DNA of 64,000 bases from Porticoccus sp002341315 (GTDB taxonomy: Bacteria > Pseudomonadota > Gammaproteobacteria > Pseudomonadales > Porticoccaceae): NCBI RefSeq assembly GCF_047634355.1, contig NZ_JBLIAL010000002.1; one strand, 5' to 3'. Position numbers and translations under genes: made by a program. Under the pieces are notes generated by a model. That model did no database searches, was not told where the DNA came from, and was given only the letters and a program-made list of their open reading frames with translations. Positions 43,871-52,929 of this stretch are shown one piece after another (position 1 is the stretch's first letter; each line of letters begins with the position of its first letter).

Positions 43871-45813
43871 TGAGCCGTCGAGGTCTGCTGGAGTTTCTGG
43901 AGCTGGAAGAGTGGGTAGGGCAACGCTGGCACCGCTGGGCTTCCCGGGCAGCCAGTTATCCCCATTATCCGGAGGCAATGGTCAGGTTCCGGGAGCTGGA
44001 GAAGAGTCTGGCGGTTTTTTTTCGCCTTAGCGGTGGAGACCCGGGTCTTGAGCTCAGCGTCATATCTGCCCGGACGTCCGGACATCGACTCCGCTGGCGG
44101 CAGCGCCTGGGGTTCGACGAAGAGCTCCTGGATCTGGCTCGGGTGGACGAACAACATCTGTTGTTGCCGCCACACATCGACCTGCTTCCCGACCGGGACC
44201 TCAATCGTGATCTGTATTTCTGGCTGGCTGCTTACCTGGCTTGTGCCCGGTCACTTCCGTCTGAGCCGGACTTATTGCGCCGGGATATCCTCGCCCTCCG
44301 GGAAGTGCGGCGCAGCAGTACTACGGTGCTCGCATATTATCCGGGCCTGGGCACTCGCCATGACCGACTGTGCTCAGCTCTACTGGCGCTTCGCCCCAGG
44401 CGGAAGCTGCCGCGTATGGAGGCAGCACTGGAGGCAGTGATCCGTCGATTGCTTGGCGACTCGATGCCGCTGGGCGGGGTTGCCAAAGATCTCTATTCTG
44501 CTGTTCTCGACGATAGGCCGCCGGACGAGTGGCATGCACCGAAAGGCTACCGACCGCCGTTGCCAGTACCCCTTTGGGGAGAAGCCGTGATGATGGGAAC
44601 AGTGCCCCGCGCGCATGGGGAACAGGAAGACGTTGCTGACGACAGTGCCACTCAGACGGGGCCAGAGGGGCGTCGCAAGGCCAGCCGTCGCCGTCAAACG
44701 GAGAGTGAGCGGGACGATCCGCTGGTGTTCAACCGCTTCGAGAAAATGCTTTCCATCGCCGAGATGGTGAACCTGAATCGTCTGGTGGACGATGAGGAGG
44801 ACGAGGATGCTCACAAGTCCGCCGAACAGCTGGATGAGATCACCGTCAGTCCCCACCGCAAAAAAGCCGCCGCCAAAATCAGGATGGAGCTGGACCTGCC
44901 TCCAGACGCTGCCGCCGGTGCTCCGCTGTCGGGAATATACCGATACCCGGAGTGGGACTACCGCAAAGGTCGTTACCTACCGGAGCACTGCCAGGTGCTT
45001 GTCGAGCCCTACCGTGAGGCAGAGCAGATCATGCCACAGGACGAAGCGACCCGGCGCAGGATCCTGAGTGTGCGGCGCCAGTTTGAGGCGCTGCGCCCGG
45101 GCCGTGAGGTGCTGCGAGGCCAATTGGAGGGGACGGAGCTGGATATGGATGCTGTCGTCCGCGCCCACTGCGACTTGGCGGCCACCGGCACAGCCAGTGA
45201 CGGTCTTTACCTCGCTTCACTGCCACGTACCCGGGATCTGGCGGTGGATATTCTGGTGGATGTCTCCCTGTCCACGGATGCCTGGCTGGAGGACCGGCGG
45301 GTGATCGATGTGGCCAGGGAGGCACTGTTGGCTCTGGCCCACGGCCTTGCCCTGTCCGGCGACGACTACGCCATCCACTGTTTTACTTCCCGGCGACGAG
45401 AGCAGGTCTGGGTGAGCACCCTAAAGTCCTTTGACGAGGTCATGGAGGAGCGGGTGGAGCGACGAATCCAGGCTCTGCAGCCGGGCCACTATACCCGTAT
45501 GGGGCCAGCCATTCGTCATTGCACAGAACTTCTGGCACAGCGCCCCCAGCGGCACCGACTCTTGCTGATGCTCAGCGACGGCAAGCCCAATGACACAGAC
45601 TATTACGAAGGCCGTTATGCTATTGAGGATACCCGCAGGGCGATTCTGGACGCCCGGCACCGGGAGGTGCAGGTGTTCGCCGTCACTGTGGACAGAGAGG
45701 CGGAGGCCTATCTGCCCCGTCTGTTCGGTCGAGGAGGTTGGGCTATGGTGAGTCGGCCCGAACATCTGCCCCAGGCTTTGCCCGCCATCTATCGGCGGGT
45801 TACTTCGCGCTGA
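43867..45813 (+). CDS. norD: VWA-domain activation protein NorD
   Basis: 648-residue protein partnering NorQ. A long N-terminal helical part to about residue 400 is followed by a low-complexity charged segment (around 250-330). The C-terminal von Willebrand A domain has a MIDAS-type motif DVSLSTD and LLMLSDGKPND. The start overlaps norQ by four bases; a second in-frame ATG is one codon later. Required for active NO reductase in denitrifiers; cytoplasmic. Confidence 0.93.
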   Translation: MMSRRGLLEFLELEEWVGQRWHRWASRAASYPHYPEAMVRFRELEKSLAVFFRLSGGDPGLELSVISARTSGHRLRWRQRLGFDEELLDLARVDEQHLLLPPHIDLLPDRDLNRDLYFWLAAYLACARSLPSEPDLLRRDILALREVRRSSTTVLAYYPGLGTRHDRLCSALLALRPRRKLPRMEAALEAVIRRLLGDSMPLGGVAKDLYSAVLDDRPPDEWHAPKGYRPPLPVPLWGEAVMMGTVPRAHGEQEDVADDSATQTGPEGRRKASRRRQTESERDDPLVFNRFEKMLSIAEMVNLNRLVDDEEDEDAHKSAEQLDEITVSPHRKKAAAKIRMELDLPPDAAAGAPLSGIYRYPEWDYRKGRYLPEHCQVLVEPYREAEQIMPQDEATRRRILSVRRQFEALRPGREVLRGQLEGTELDMDAVVRAHCDLAATGTASDGLYLASLPRTRDLAVDILVDVSLSTDAWLEDRRVIDVAREALLALAHGLALSGDDYAIHCFTSRRREQVWVSTLKSFDEVMEERVERRIQALQPGHYTRMGPAIRHCTELLAQRPQRHRLLLMLSDGKPNDTDYYEGRYAIEDTRRAILDARHREVQVFAVTVDREAEAYLPRLFGRGGWAMVSRPEHLPQALPAIYRRVTSR

Positions 45814-46227
45814 TCACTTCTTGGATGAGTGCAGGCCAAAGAGCGGGCTGTTTGGAGCATCCATTGGCAGATTGGCGGTTAGCCGGTGAATGCCAATGGC
45901 GCAGCGCCCCACCAGCCAGATCAACAGGGCAGTAAAGAACAGATACCCGAAAATCCAGGCAGTAACCGGAGGTGCACCCAGGTAGCCGAGTCCCTGCCAG
46001 GAAGCGAAAGCCAGCGCACAGGCCATCAGGCCGATCCAGAACGTCCGCGCCTGAAAGTGGAGATGGCTGGCCACCCAGGGGGCGCTGCCGGGACATCGCC
46101 AATGGGCCAGAATTGCAGCTACCGGAGCCGTCACCACTGTCATGATGCTGCCCAGCAGCAGCCCGTAGATCACTATTGCCCAGCCCCGGCCGTTGGCGTC
46201 CTTGGTCTGTGATACATTCATTGTCAT
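45814..46227 (-). CDS. Hypothetical membrane protein next to norD
   Basis: 137-residue protein with four predicted membrane helices and a short polar N-terminus. The cluster of glycines and tryptophans near helices two and three suggests a compact bundle. It converges tail-to-tail on norD and its stop codon abuts the norD stop. Small four-helix proteins of the DUF4870 kind are often found near denitrification genes, but homology is not shown. It has its own ribosome site (AAGG) and may have an opposing promoter near 46240. Confidence 0.7.
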   Translation of the reverse strand: MTMNVSQTKDANGRGWAIVIYGLLLGSIMTVVTAPVAAILAHWRCPGSAPWVASHLHFQARTFWIGLMACALAFASWQGLGYLGAPPVTAWIFGYLFFTALLIWLVGRCAIGIHRLTANLPMDAPNSPLFGLHSSKK

Positions 46228-46264
46228 GGCGTAACCTTGGCCAGTGGTTGAAAAGAACTCTCAG

Positions 46265-46536
46265 GACAGCCCTGGGATCGTGAATGCCCCTAGAATGAGG
46301 ATAACGACGAAATGATGACGTACTGGGAATGTATTCACGTTTTGGTTCTCAGGTGGCGGTTAGGGCACATTGCTTCTCATTATCTGCTGGCATTCCCGAC
46401 AGCATAGACCGGTAGTCCCGCGAGCGCCGATCCATGCCCGATTGCAGCCGCCGTGAAGTATAAATAGGAGTAATCGTTACGATCTGCACTGGTTTTTTAC
46501 CCTGATTGAAATGCCAGAAAAACTGATCAACATACA
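46265..46536. repeat. Direct repeat, copy 2 (truncated mltB 5' end)
   Basis: Same orientation as copy 1 at 40473-40742. It contains the mltB GTG start region and the first 24 codons on the minus strand, running straight into unrelated sequence at 46264, so mltB is cut off here. It is the second flank of the nor-containing segment. Confidence 0.93.
46270..46338 (-). pseudogene. Truncated mltB 5' fragment
   Basis: Within copy 2 of the repeat, codons 1 to about 23 of mltB are preserved, including the GTG start and the signal peptide beginning. The frame is severed where homology ends. It cannot make an enzyme. Confidence 0.8.
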
Positions 46537-46875
46537 TTATCACTGCCTGAATCAGCCTAGCAAAATAAGATGGATGCTAACTAGTGCTAAGTGGCAACCA
46601 GCATAGATTGTACATATGGCATCCTATACAGGCGATTGACCTACAAGATCAACTGTTTCACCAAAGAGACCTCGGATTATTGTTGTGGAAGCAGGGAGTG
46701 TTGAAGTGGTGGCCATTAACAACAAAGTTGCATGTGGACCTGAATAAAAAGGCATTTATTTTTTGTCATTTTACGTTTGCCAAAATCTTCATAACTCAGT
46801 CTCGGGATTGGCCATTTTAAAAGTAGGTATTTTAAAAAATGGATAGTAAAATCATGAGAAAACAGGAAACAGTAG
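46537..46875. other. Gene-free gap before the EAL/HDOD gene
   Basis: About 340 bases, AT-rich toward the right end, with no supported gene. The right part should hold the promoter of the EAL/HDOD gene. Confidence 0.45.
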
Positions 46876-48072
46876 ATGACAAATATAGTTGTCGGACGTC
46901 AGGAAATTCTTGATTCAAACATGTCAATTCACGCCTATGAGCTTTTGTTCAGAGGTCAGGATTTTGACCTGAGCAGCAAGGATGGTTCAAGCGAGGCCAC
47001 CAATCAGATAATTACGGACACTATTCTTGAAATCGGACTTAATAACGTAGTTGGTAACTCAAAAGCATTTATTAATTTTACCGCCCAAAATCTGTTGGAA
47101 AAAATACCACTTTATTTACCCAAGGATCGCATCGTTATCGAGGTTCTGGAAAGTGTGGCAGTTGATTTGCGAATAATCAGCGCGCTTAAAGAGCTTTCTA
47201 ACGAAGGGTACACCCTTGCATTGGATGACTTCCAGATGAGTTCAGAATGGCGCCCACTTCTGGAGTTCGCTCATATTGTGAAACTCGATGTGCTAGCCAA
47301 CCCACTACAGGAAACTCTGGATCTAATTAAAGAGCTCAAACCGTACAACCTGACCATTTTGGCCGAGAAGGTTGAAACTCATGAGATGTTTGAGTTGTTT
47401 CGTGATGCAGGTTGTGAGCTGTTTCAGGGCTTTTTCTTCAGTAAGCCAAATACTGTTAAAGGCCGGCGAGTAGGCGTTAATCATCTCGCTGCGGTGAAGC
47501 TGTTAACACTGGTAAATGACCCTGATGTTACTTTTTCGGAGCTTGCCTCAATCGTTTCTCAAGATGCTGGTTTAAGTTATAAATTGCTTCGTTATATTAA
47601 TTCCGCATTTTTTGGCCTGCGAAATAAAATGGAGTCCATAACACACGCTGTATCTTATCTGGGCCTGAACGAAGTAAGACGTTGGGTCAACGTTTTGACA
47701 TTAGCTACATTGTCAGGCAAGCCCGGTGCCAGTTTCCAGCAAGCGCTGATCCGGGGAAAAATGTGCGAATTGACTGCGCTTCAGTGCGGAGAGCAGGCGG
47801 GAAATCTATTTCTGATAGGAATGTTGTCTTCTCTTGATAGTATGTTGGATATCCCCCTGGCGGAAGCATTGGAGCAGATGCCAATTGGTGAGCAAATGCG
47901 ACAGGCGATTCTTTTCCAGGAAGGTCCTGCTGGAGATATCCTTAATGATGTTCTCTCTTATGAACGCTGGGAATTGGCACATGAAAACTTAACCTGCCTA
48001 AGCCCGGAAGAACTTGGCAGCCTGTATTTGAAAAGTATCGAATGGGCCAAAGACGCCTTTGGTCAACTATAA
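46876..48072 (+). CDS. EAL-HDOD signalling protein
   Basis: 398-residue protein. An N-terminal EAL-type domain (about residues 1-200) shows AYELLFRG in place of EAL, then FINFTAQNLL, LALDDFQ, VKLDV, AEKVET and FQGFFFSKP, the YuxH/CdgJ pattern. A C-terminal HDOD domain (about 200-390) follows. Most catalytic residues of c-di-GMP phosphodiesterases appear retained, but several proteins of this kind lack activity and act as receptors. No obvious partner overlaps it. The ATG at 46876 is the first after an AGGAAAC patch. Confidence 0.88.
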   Translation: MTNIVVGRQEILDSNMSIHAYELLFRGQDFDLSSKDGSSEATNQIITDTILEIGLNNVVGNSKAFINFTAQNLLEKIPLYLPKDRIVIEVLESVAVDLRIISALKELSNEGYTLALDDFQMSSEWRPLLEFAHIVKLDVLANPLQETLDLIKELKPYNLTILAEKVETHEMFELFRDAGCELFQGFFFSKPNTVKGRRVGVNHLAAVKLLTLVNDPDVTFSELASIVSQDAGLSYKLLRYINSAFFGLRNKMESITHAVSYLGLNEVRRWVNVLTLATLSGKPGASFQQALIRGKMCELTALQCGEQAGNLFLIGMLSSLDSMLDIPLAEALEQMPIGEQMRQAILFQEGPAGDILNDVLSYERWELAHENLTCLSPEELGSLYLKSIEWAKDAFGQL

Positions 48073-48486
48073 ATACCGAGCAGACATATTGCTGGTTTAA
48101 TATAAAAAATCAGCTGTTTTATGTGCTGATATGTGGGAACGATCATCAGGTTTTTAGCTCCCTGGTATTGGTAGATATCCTTCGCCTCAACAGCGTGTTT
48201 GTTTTCCCCGACTCGGTATGAACCGGGTTTGGAGAGTGCTTATCAGCTTGATCGCAGGTTCAGGTTAACGGCCAGATGTAGAGCGGAACAGAATAATCTG
48301 GGCAATCTGGGGTGTTATCTCGTCCTCAGGGTAAATAAATCGGGAAACCAGCCAACTTGAACCTCCGTTATTCTACAAACCAGACATGTTTGTGCCGGTT
48401 AATAGTAATTGAGATAATAACAAACTACTTGTGCGCTATGCCTCAGAAGCAAGCCGCCTGTCATCAGTCAGGATCAACTCCCATTT
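48073..48486. other. Intergenic region between two c-di-GMP genes
   Basis: About 410 bases without a supported gene. No strong terminator or operator was noticed. Confidence 0.45.
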
Positions 48487-49971
48487 ATGACGGATTTAAA
48501 CACCAGTAGGTTTGCCAGGCGGGCAGACCATTTTCGTGAATTTCACCGGCTCAGCTTGAGCCGATATCATTCCTACAGCGAGCTCTACGCTGATTATCTT
48601 AAAACGGCGATGCGCTTATTCGATATGCCGACGGGTATTGTCAGTCGAATCCGCGGTGATCAATATACGATTCTTGCTATTGAACCCGGTACCACGGGCT
48701 TGATCACCGGAGATACCCTGCCACTCGGTGAGACCTATTGCTCGGTAGTCGTCAGCAAAGACTCGACCATGGCGGTCACCCATGCAGCAGAGGATGTTGC
48801 TTTCTACGGCCATCCGGCTTACCGACAGATGCAACTGGAGGCTTACCTTGCCACGCCTATTCACGTTAATGGAGGAATTCATGGCACCCTGAATTTCACA
48901 GCGCCAGAAGTCCGAGAGCACCCTTTTGATGACATTGATATAGAACTCATTGAACTCATGGCTGGGCGAATCGGTCAGGTCATTGAGCAGCATCAGGTCG
49001 ATCGTGAGAGACGGGAAGCTGTCAAACGGTTGCGTGACAACATCAGGCTGTTTGAGAGTGCGTTCGAATATGCCCCGATCGGGATGGCTTTGGTGAGCCC
49101 TGAGGGCCGCTGGTTAAGGGTCAATCGTGCGATTAGCAAAATTTTAGGTTATACGGCAACCGAATTGTTGGCTATTGATTTTCAGGCCATCACTCATCCG
49201 GATGACCTGGATACAGACTTGAAGCTTCTGTGTGAAATACTGGCGGGTGAGCGTGACACATATCGGATGGAGAAGCGGTATTTTCATAAGGATGGGCGTG
49301 AGATTTGGGTCCTTCTGAGTGTTTCAGTGGTTCGTGACGAGCAAGACAATCCAGAGTATTTTGTTTCACAGATTCAAGAAATCACGGCCCAGAAGCACGC
49401 AGAAGCGGAGTTGCTCTGCCGTCAAAAAGAGTTGGAGTCAGTGAATCGAAAACTAAAGCTGTTGTCCGCTACGGACCCACTGACTCAACTTGGTAATCGA
49501 CGTGCACTGGATAAGCGGATGCAGGAAGAGTTACAGCGTAGTTCGCGAACTGGGGAGCCGCTGTCGTTGGTGATCGTGGATCTTGATCACTTTAAACATT
49601 ATAACGATACGTACGGTCATCCCGCGGGGGATGTGGCACTCCGGAAACTGGCTATTGCTCTCAAGCAGGTGGCTCGGATAACGGACACTGTTATACGGCT
49701 AGGCGGTGAGGAGTTCTTGCTCCTGCTGCCACATACTGATGAAGCTGGTTGTTATACCGTGGCAAAGCGCCTCTCCCGGCTAGTTAGTAAACTGGATAAT
49801 CTGGAGGCAGCGATTACTGTGAGCACGGGAGGAGCGACACTGATACCCGCCATAGGAACGACACATATACCCGAAGCAGACGCCCTGTTAAAGCAGGCCG
49901 ATGATGCGTTGTACCGTGCCAAGCGAGAGGGAAGAAACCGCCATTGCCAGTCGCCATTACTGACCTGCTGA
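48487..49971 (+). CDS. GAF-PAS-GGDEF diguanylate cyclase
   Basis: 494-residue soluble sensor enzyme making c-di-GMP. A GAF domain covers about residues 30-170, a PAS/PAC pair about 185-310 (GMALVSPEGRWLRVNRAISKILGY and FHKDGREIWVLLSVS), a short coiled link about 310-330 and a GGDEF domain about 335-490. The active site is GGEEF at 406-410, and an RxxD inhibitory site (RITD) sits five residues upstream. It should be active and product-inhibited. No transmembrane segment. The start ATG at 48487 is unopposed by an earlier one. Confidence 0.92.
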   Translation: MTDLNTSRFARRADHFREFHRLSLSRYHSYSELYADYLKTAMRLFDMPTGIVSRIRGDQYTILAIEPGTTGLITGDTLPLGETYCSVVVSKDSTMAVTHAAEDVAFYGHPAYRQMQLEAYLATPIHVNGGIHGTLNFTAPEVREHPFDDIDIELIELMAGRIGQVIEQHQVDRERREAVKRLRDNIRLFESAFEYAPIGMALVSPEGRWLRVNRAISKILGYTATELLAIDFQAITHPDDLDTDLKLLCEILAGERDTYRMEKRYFHKDGREIWVLLSVSVVRDEQDNPEYFVSQIQEITAQKHAEAELLCRQKELESVNRKLKLLSATDPLTQLGNRRALDKRMQEELQRSSRTGEPLSLVIVDLDHFKHYNDTYGHPAGDVALRKLAIALKQVARITDTVIRLGGEEFLLLLPHTDEAGCYTVAKRLSRLVSKLDNLEAAITVSTGGATLIPAIGTTHIPEADALLKQADDALYRAKREGRNRHCQSPLLTC

Positions 49972-50405
49972 AGCATCTCCCCCTCAAGCACTGATTACAT
50001 CCGGTGATCTGTCGGGGACAATAATAGATATGGTATGCCGAGCTCTTGCAGATACGCAGCGGCGCTACTTTTGAAAGCCCATCTTGATTGTTGAACGTGG
50101 TTTTGTTCCTAAGGTTTCTAGGTAGACTTGCCCACTACACAAGGGGCCCGAACACTGGAAGGTAGCGCCTGAGGAAGAAGGATGAAGGCAACTGCCCAAA
50201 AGCAGTTCACCGGACATCAACCAGCGCCGCCGCAAACCTGACCGAGCCAGTGTCCTCGCAGCCGTAAGGACCGTGAATACGCTTATCGCCGAGCTCCGGC
50301 CCAGCAGAGCGGCGATCAGACGACCGGTCAGGCAAACCAACCACAACAGGAACCCGCACTGGATTCGATGCACATGAATGGCGGAACGCTGCCGTCAGAT
50401 AGTGT
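49972..50405. other. Gene-poor gap, one doubtful frame
   Basis: About 430 bases between the diguanylate cyclase and the BCCT transporter stop. On the minus strand, 50065-50373 holds a 102-codon frame with a hydrophobic start and later Ser/Gly-rich tail. It shows no domain, and its composition looks like a chance frame; it is not annotated as a gene. Confidence 0.45.
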
Positions 50406-52046
50406 TTACTCCGATCGAGAGGGTTCCTCTCGACTGACCTGTTCTATTAGTTCTTCCCGCAGTTCATCAAATTCTGTCGGTCGCTCCGGCTCTCCCAGGT
50501 GATCACTGCTGTCCAGTAGCCGCAGTAACCGCTCGCGGGTCATGGCTTCGTGTAACTCCCGCTGGCGACGCTCAGTACGCAGGGATCGGAGCAATGAAGA
50601 GGCCATAAAAATCATCAGAATCATAAATGGAAAGGCCGCCACGATAGAGATGGTCTGAAGCGCTGCCAGTCCACCACTGAGTAGCAATACACCAGCCACC
50701 AGTACCTGAATCACACCCCAGGTCACGCGCGACCAGCGGCTGGGCGTGAGCACACCCTTACTGGTAAACATACCCAGCACAAAGGTGGCGGAATTGGCCG
50801 AAGTAATCACAAACAGGATAATCAGCACCAGCATCAGAATACTGACAATCTCCGCTCCCGGCAGAAGTGCCAGGGTGGCAAACAGGGCAGAGCTCATCTC
50901 TTGCACTACTGCATCGCCCAAGGCTGCACCCTCAAATAGTTCAAAATAAAGCGCCGAGCCACCAAAGGTCGAAAACCACAGCACACTCAGCAGTACCGGC
51001 ATGCCGATCACACCCATGACAAATTCGCGGATGGTTCGACCGCGGGAAATACGTGCAATAAAACTTCCCACAAATGGCGCCCAGGAGAGGCCCCAGGCCC
51101 AGTAAAAAATCGTCCAGCGCTCTACCCAGTCATCGCCGGTATAGGGAGTCATCACCAAACTCATGCCCATAATATTGCCAAAATAATCACCGATAGCGTT
51201 GGTCATCGCGGCGGTAATGAAATCGGTGGGACCGGCAAAAAACACAAACACCAGTAGCGCACCCGCCAGCAACATATTTAAATCACTGATGTAACGCACG
51301 CCACTCTCCAGCGGCGCCAGCGCACACACCAGAAAAATCATTGAGATACCAGCCAGAATCATCAGCTGCTGGCTGGCACCAAAAGGCACATCGCTCACTG
51401 ACACCAGCCCACTGTTAATCTGAATAACACCCAGCCCCAGCGTGGTAGCCACACCAAATACCGTCGAAACCACCGCCAGAATGTTGATCAGATGGCCGCG
51501 GGCACCATCCACCCTGTCACCCAACAGGGGTCGAAAAGTCTCACTGATCAGCCCCGGGCGCTGCATCCGGAAGCGTACATAGGCAATGGATAACCCGACC
51601 AACGCAAAATTGGCCCACTGGTGAAAACCCCAATGAAACAGCGCGTAGCGCATCGCAGCCCCCGCTGCCTGGGGACTACGAGGCTCGGCCTCGCCGAAAG
51701 GCGGACTGACAAAGTGGCTCATGGGCTCTGCCACTGCCCAGAAGACCAATCCCACACCCATGCCAGCAGAAAAAATCATCCCCAGCCAGGTGAAATAGGG
51801 GAATTCCGCTGCTTCGCCGTCAGCCCCCAACCTAATATGGCCATAATCGCTTACAGCAATACTGATGCAGAACAGCAGAAACCCACTCGTGGCAAACAGA
51901 TACAGCCAGCCAAAATGCTCGGTTGTAAACTTCAGCCCAATGCCAGCCCATGCCGACAACTGCTCGGGATTGACAGCCCCCAGGCCGACAAAAGCTGTCA
52001 GCAGTATTAACGATGTATAAAAAACCCAACCGGGACGCTTGTTCAT
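50406..52046 (-). CDS. BCCT-family betaine/choline/carnitine transporter
   Basis: 546 residues from the ATG at 52046 (571 from an upstream GTG at 52121). About 12 membrane segments with BCCT hallmarks: SAGMGVGLVFWAVAEPMSHF, HWGFHQWANFALVGLSIAYVRFR, and FYWAWGLSWAPFVGSFIARISRGRTIREF. The C-terminal tail is long, charged and acidic (Glu/Arg rich), as in osmoregulated members. Substrate could be glycine betaine, ectoine or related; the ectoine operon elsewhere in the window makes ectoine uptake a possibility, but this is not shown by sequence. Confidence 0.92.
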   Translation of the reverse strand: MNKRPGWVFYTSLILLTAFVGLGAVNPEQLSAWAGIGLKFTTEHFGWLYLFATSGFLLFCISIAVSDYGHIRLGADGEAAEFPYFTWLGMIFSAGMGVGLVFWAVAEPMSHFVSPPFGEAEPRSPQAAGAAMRYALFHWGFHQWANFALVGLSIAYVRFRMQRPGLISETFRPLLGDRVDGARGHLINILAVVSTVFGVATTLGLGVIQINSGLVSVSDVPFGASQQLMILAGISMIFLVCALAPLESGVRYISDLNMLLAGALLVFVFFAGPTDFITAAMTNAIGDYFGNIMGMSLVMTPYTGDDWVERWTIFYWAWGLSWAPFVGSFIARISRGRTIREFVMGVIGMPVLLSVLWFSTFGGSALYFELFEGAALGDAVVQEMSSALFATLALLPGAEIVSILMLVLIILFVITSANSATFVLGMFTSKGVLTPSRWSRVTWGVIQVLVAGVLLLSGGLAALQTISIVAAFPFMILMIFMASSLLRSLRTERRQRELHEAMTRERLLRLLDSSDHLGEPERPTEFDELREELIEQVSREEPSRSE

Positions 52047-52218
52047 GGTGAATAATCCAAACAGCGTAGAGCAAAGAAATAGCGCGGTGATGAACTTAAC
52101 ATAGCTGGCAATTACCTGCACTGAGATAGGGCAGTCACCCGGAAGACTCTGTCAAAACGGAAGGAAACCTGTTGATAGCCGATAAACAGTTGTTCAGCTC
52201 TATAGATCCATCGCCTTA

Positions 52219-52929
52219 TCAATATTTCAGTCCGCCAAAGTATTCTTTATGTGTTTTTGCATGCCTGACAACTTCCTTGAACAGGGCGCGCTGACGACGC
52301 ATATATAACAAGAATTCAGGGTGCCATTGCACACCCAGCAAAAAATCCCGGGAAGTGTCTTCAATGGCCTGGACGATGCCATCAAGGTCGCGACCGGTTA
52401 CCACAAGACCGTCACCAACACGGTCGATACCCTGATTGTGCAGACTGTTGATCCGTGAACGACCACGCTCAAACAGTGTGGCCAGCACACTGCTCCCTGT
52501 TTCCGGTTCAGCGGTAATACACAGTGTCTTGATGGGCAGGATGGTCCACCGGTTGGAAGTTTGCCTACGCCGGGAGCGCAATTCCTGGTGCAGTGATCCG
52601 CCCCGGCAAATATTCAGTAATTGGTTGCCCCGACAAATACCCAGCAAGGGTAGCTTTCGCTCGAGCGCATCGTTGATCACTGCGATTTCCAGCGCATCGC
52701 GAGCGGTGTCGTAGTTGGGTTCAATCTCAGGTTCCGCTGCGTAAAGTACCGGTTCGACATCATGGCCGCCGGTCACAACGACACCGTGATACTCAAGGTC
52801 ACGCTGTTCATCACCCGGACGGAGTTGTAGCGGATTCCCGCCATAAAGGCGGATCGCCATTGCCACCAGCAACCGTGGACCAATCGCCCCACGCTGGGGT
52901 CCCGTAATGGCAATTACTGGTCGAGCCAC
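52219..52929 (-). CDS. Class I glutamine amidotransferase-like hydrolase (peptidase C26)
   Basis: 236-residue protein of the gamma-glutamyl hydrolase/PuuD type. The nucleophile Cys lies in LLGICRGNQLLN, and WHPEF supplies His and Glu. An early GGHDVEP is the usual YGGPDVxP-like loop. It follows the amidoligase gene on the same strand with 16 bases of overlap, so the two are coexpressed. It probably hydrolyses, or supplies ammonia for, an isopeptide or gamma-glutamyl amide made by its partner. Confidence 0.85.
   Translation of the reverse strand: MARPVIAITGPQRGAIGPRLLVAMAIRLYGGNPLQLRPGDEQRDLEYHGVVVTGGHDVEPVLYAAEPEIEPNYDTARDALEIAVINDALERKLPLLGICRGNQLLNICRGGSLHQELRSRRRQTSNRWTILPIKTLCITAEPETGSSVLATLFERGRSRINSLHNQGIDRVGDGLVVTGRDLDGIVQAIEDTSRDFLLGVQWHPEFLLYMRRQRALFKEVVRHAKTHKEYFGGLKY

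Noticed and set aside
50065..50373. 102-codon minus-strand frame after the diguanylate cyclase
   Set aside because: No domain, weak ribosome site, Ser/Arg/Gly-rich composition typical of chance frames. Kept only as part of the intergenic note.
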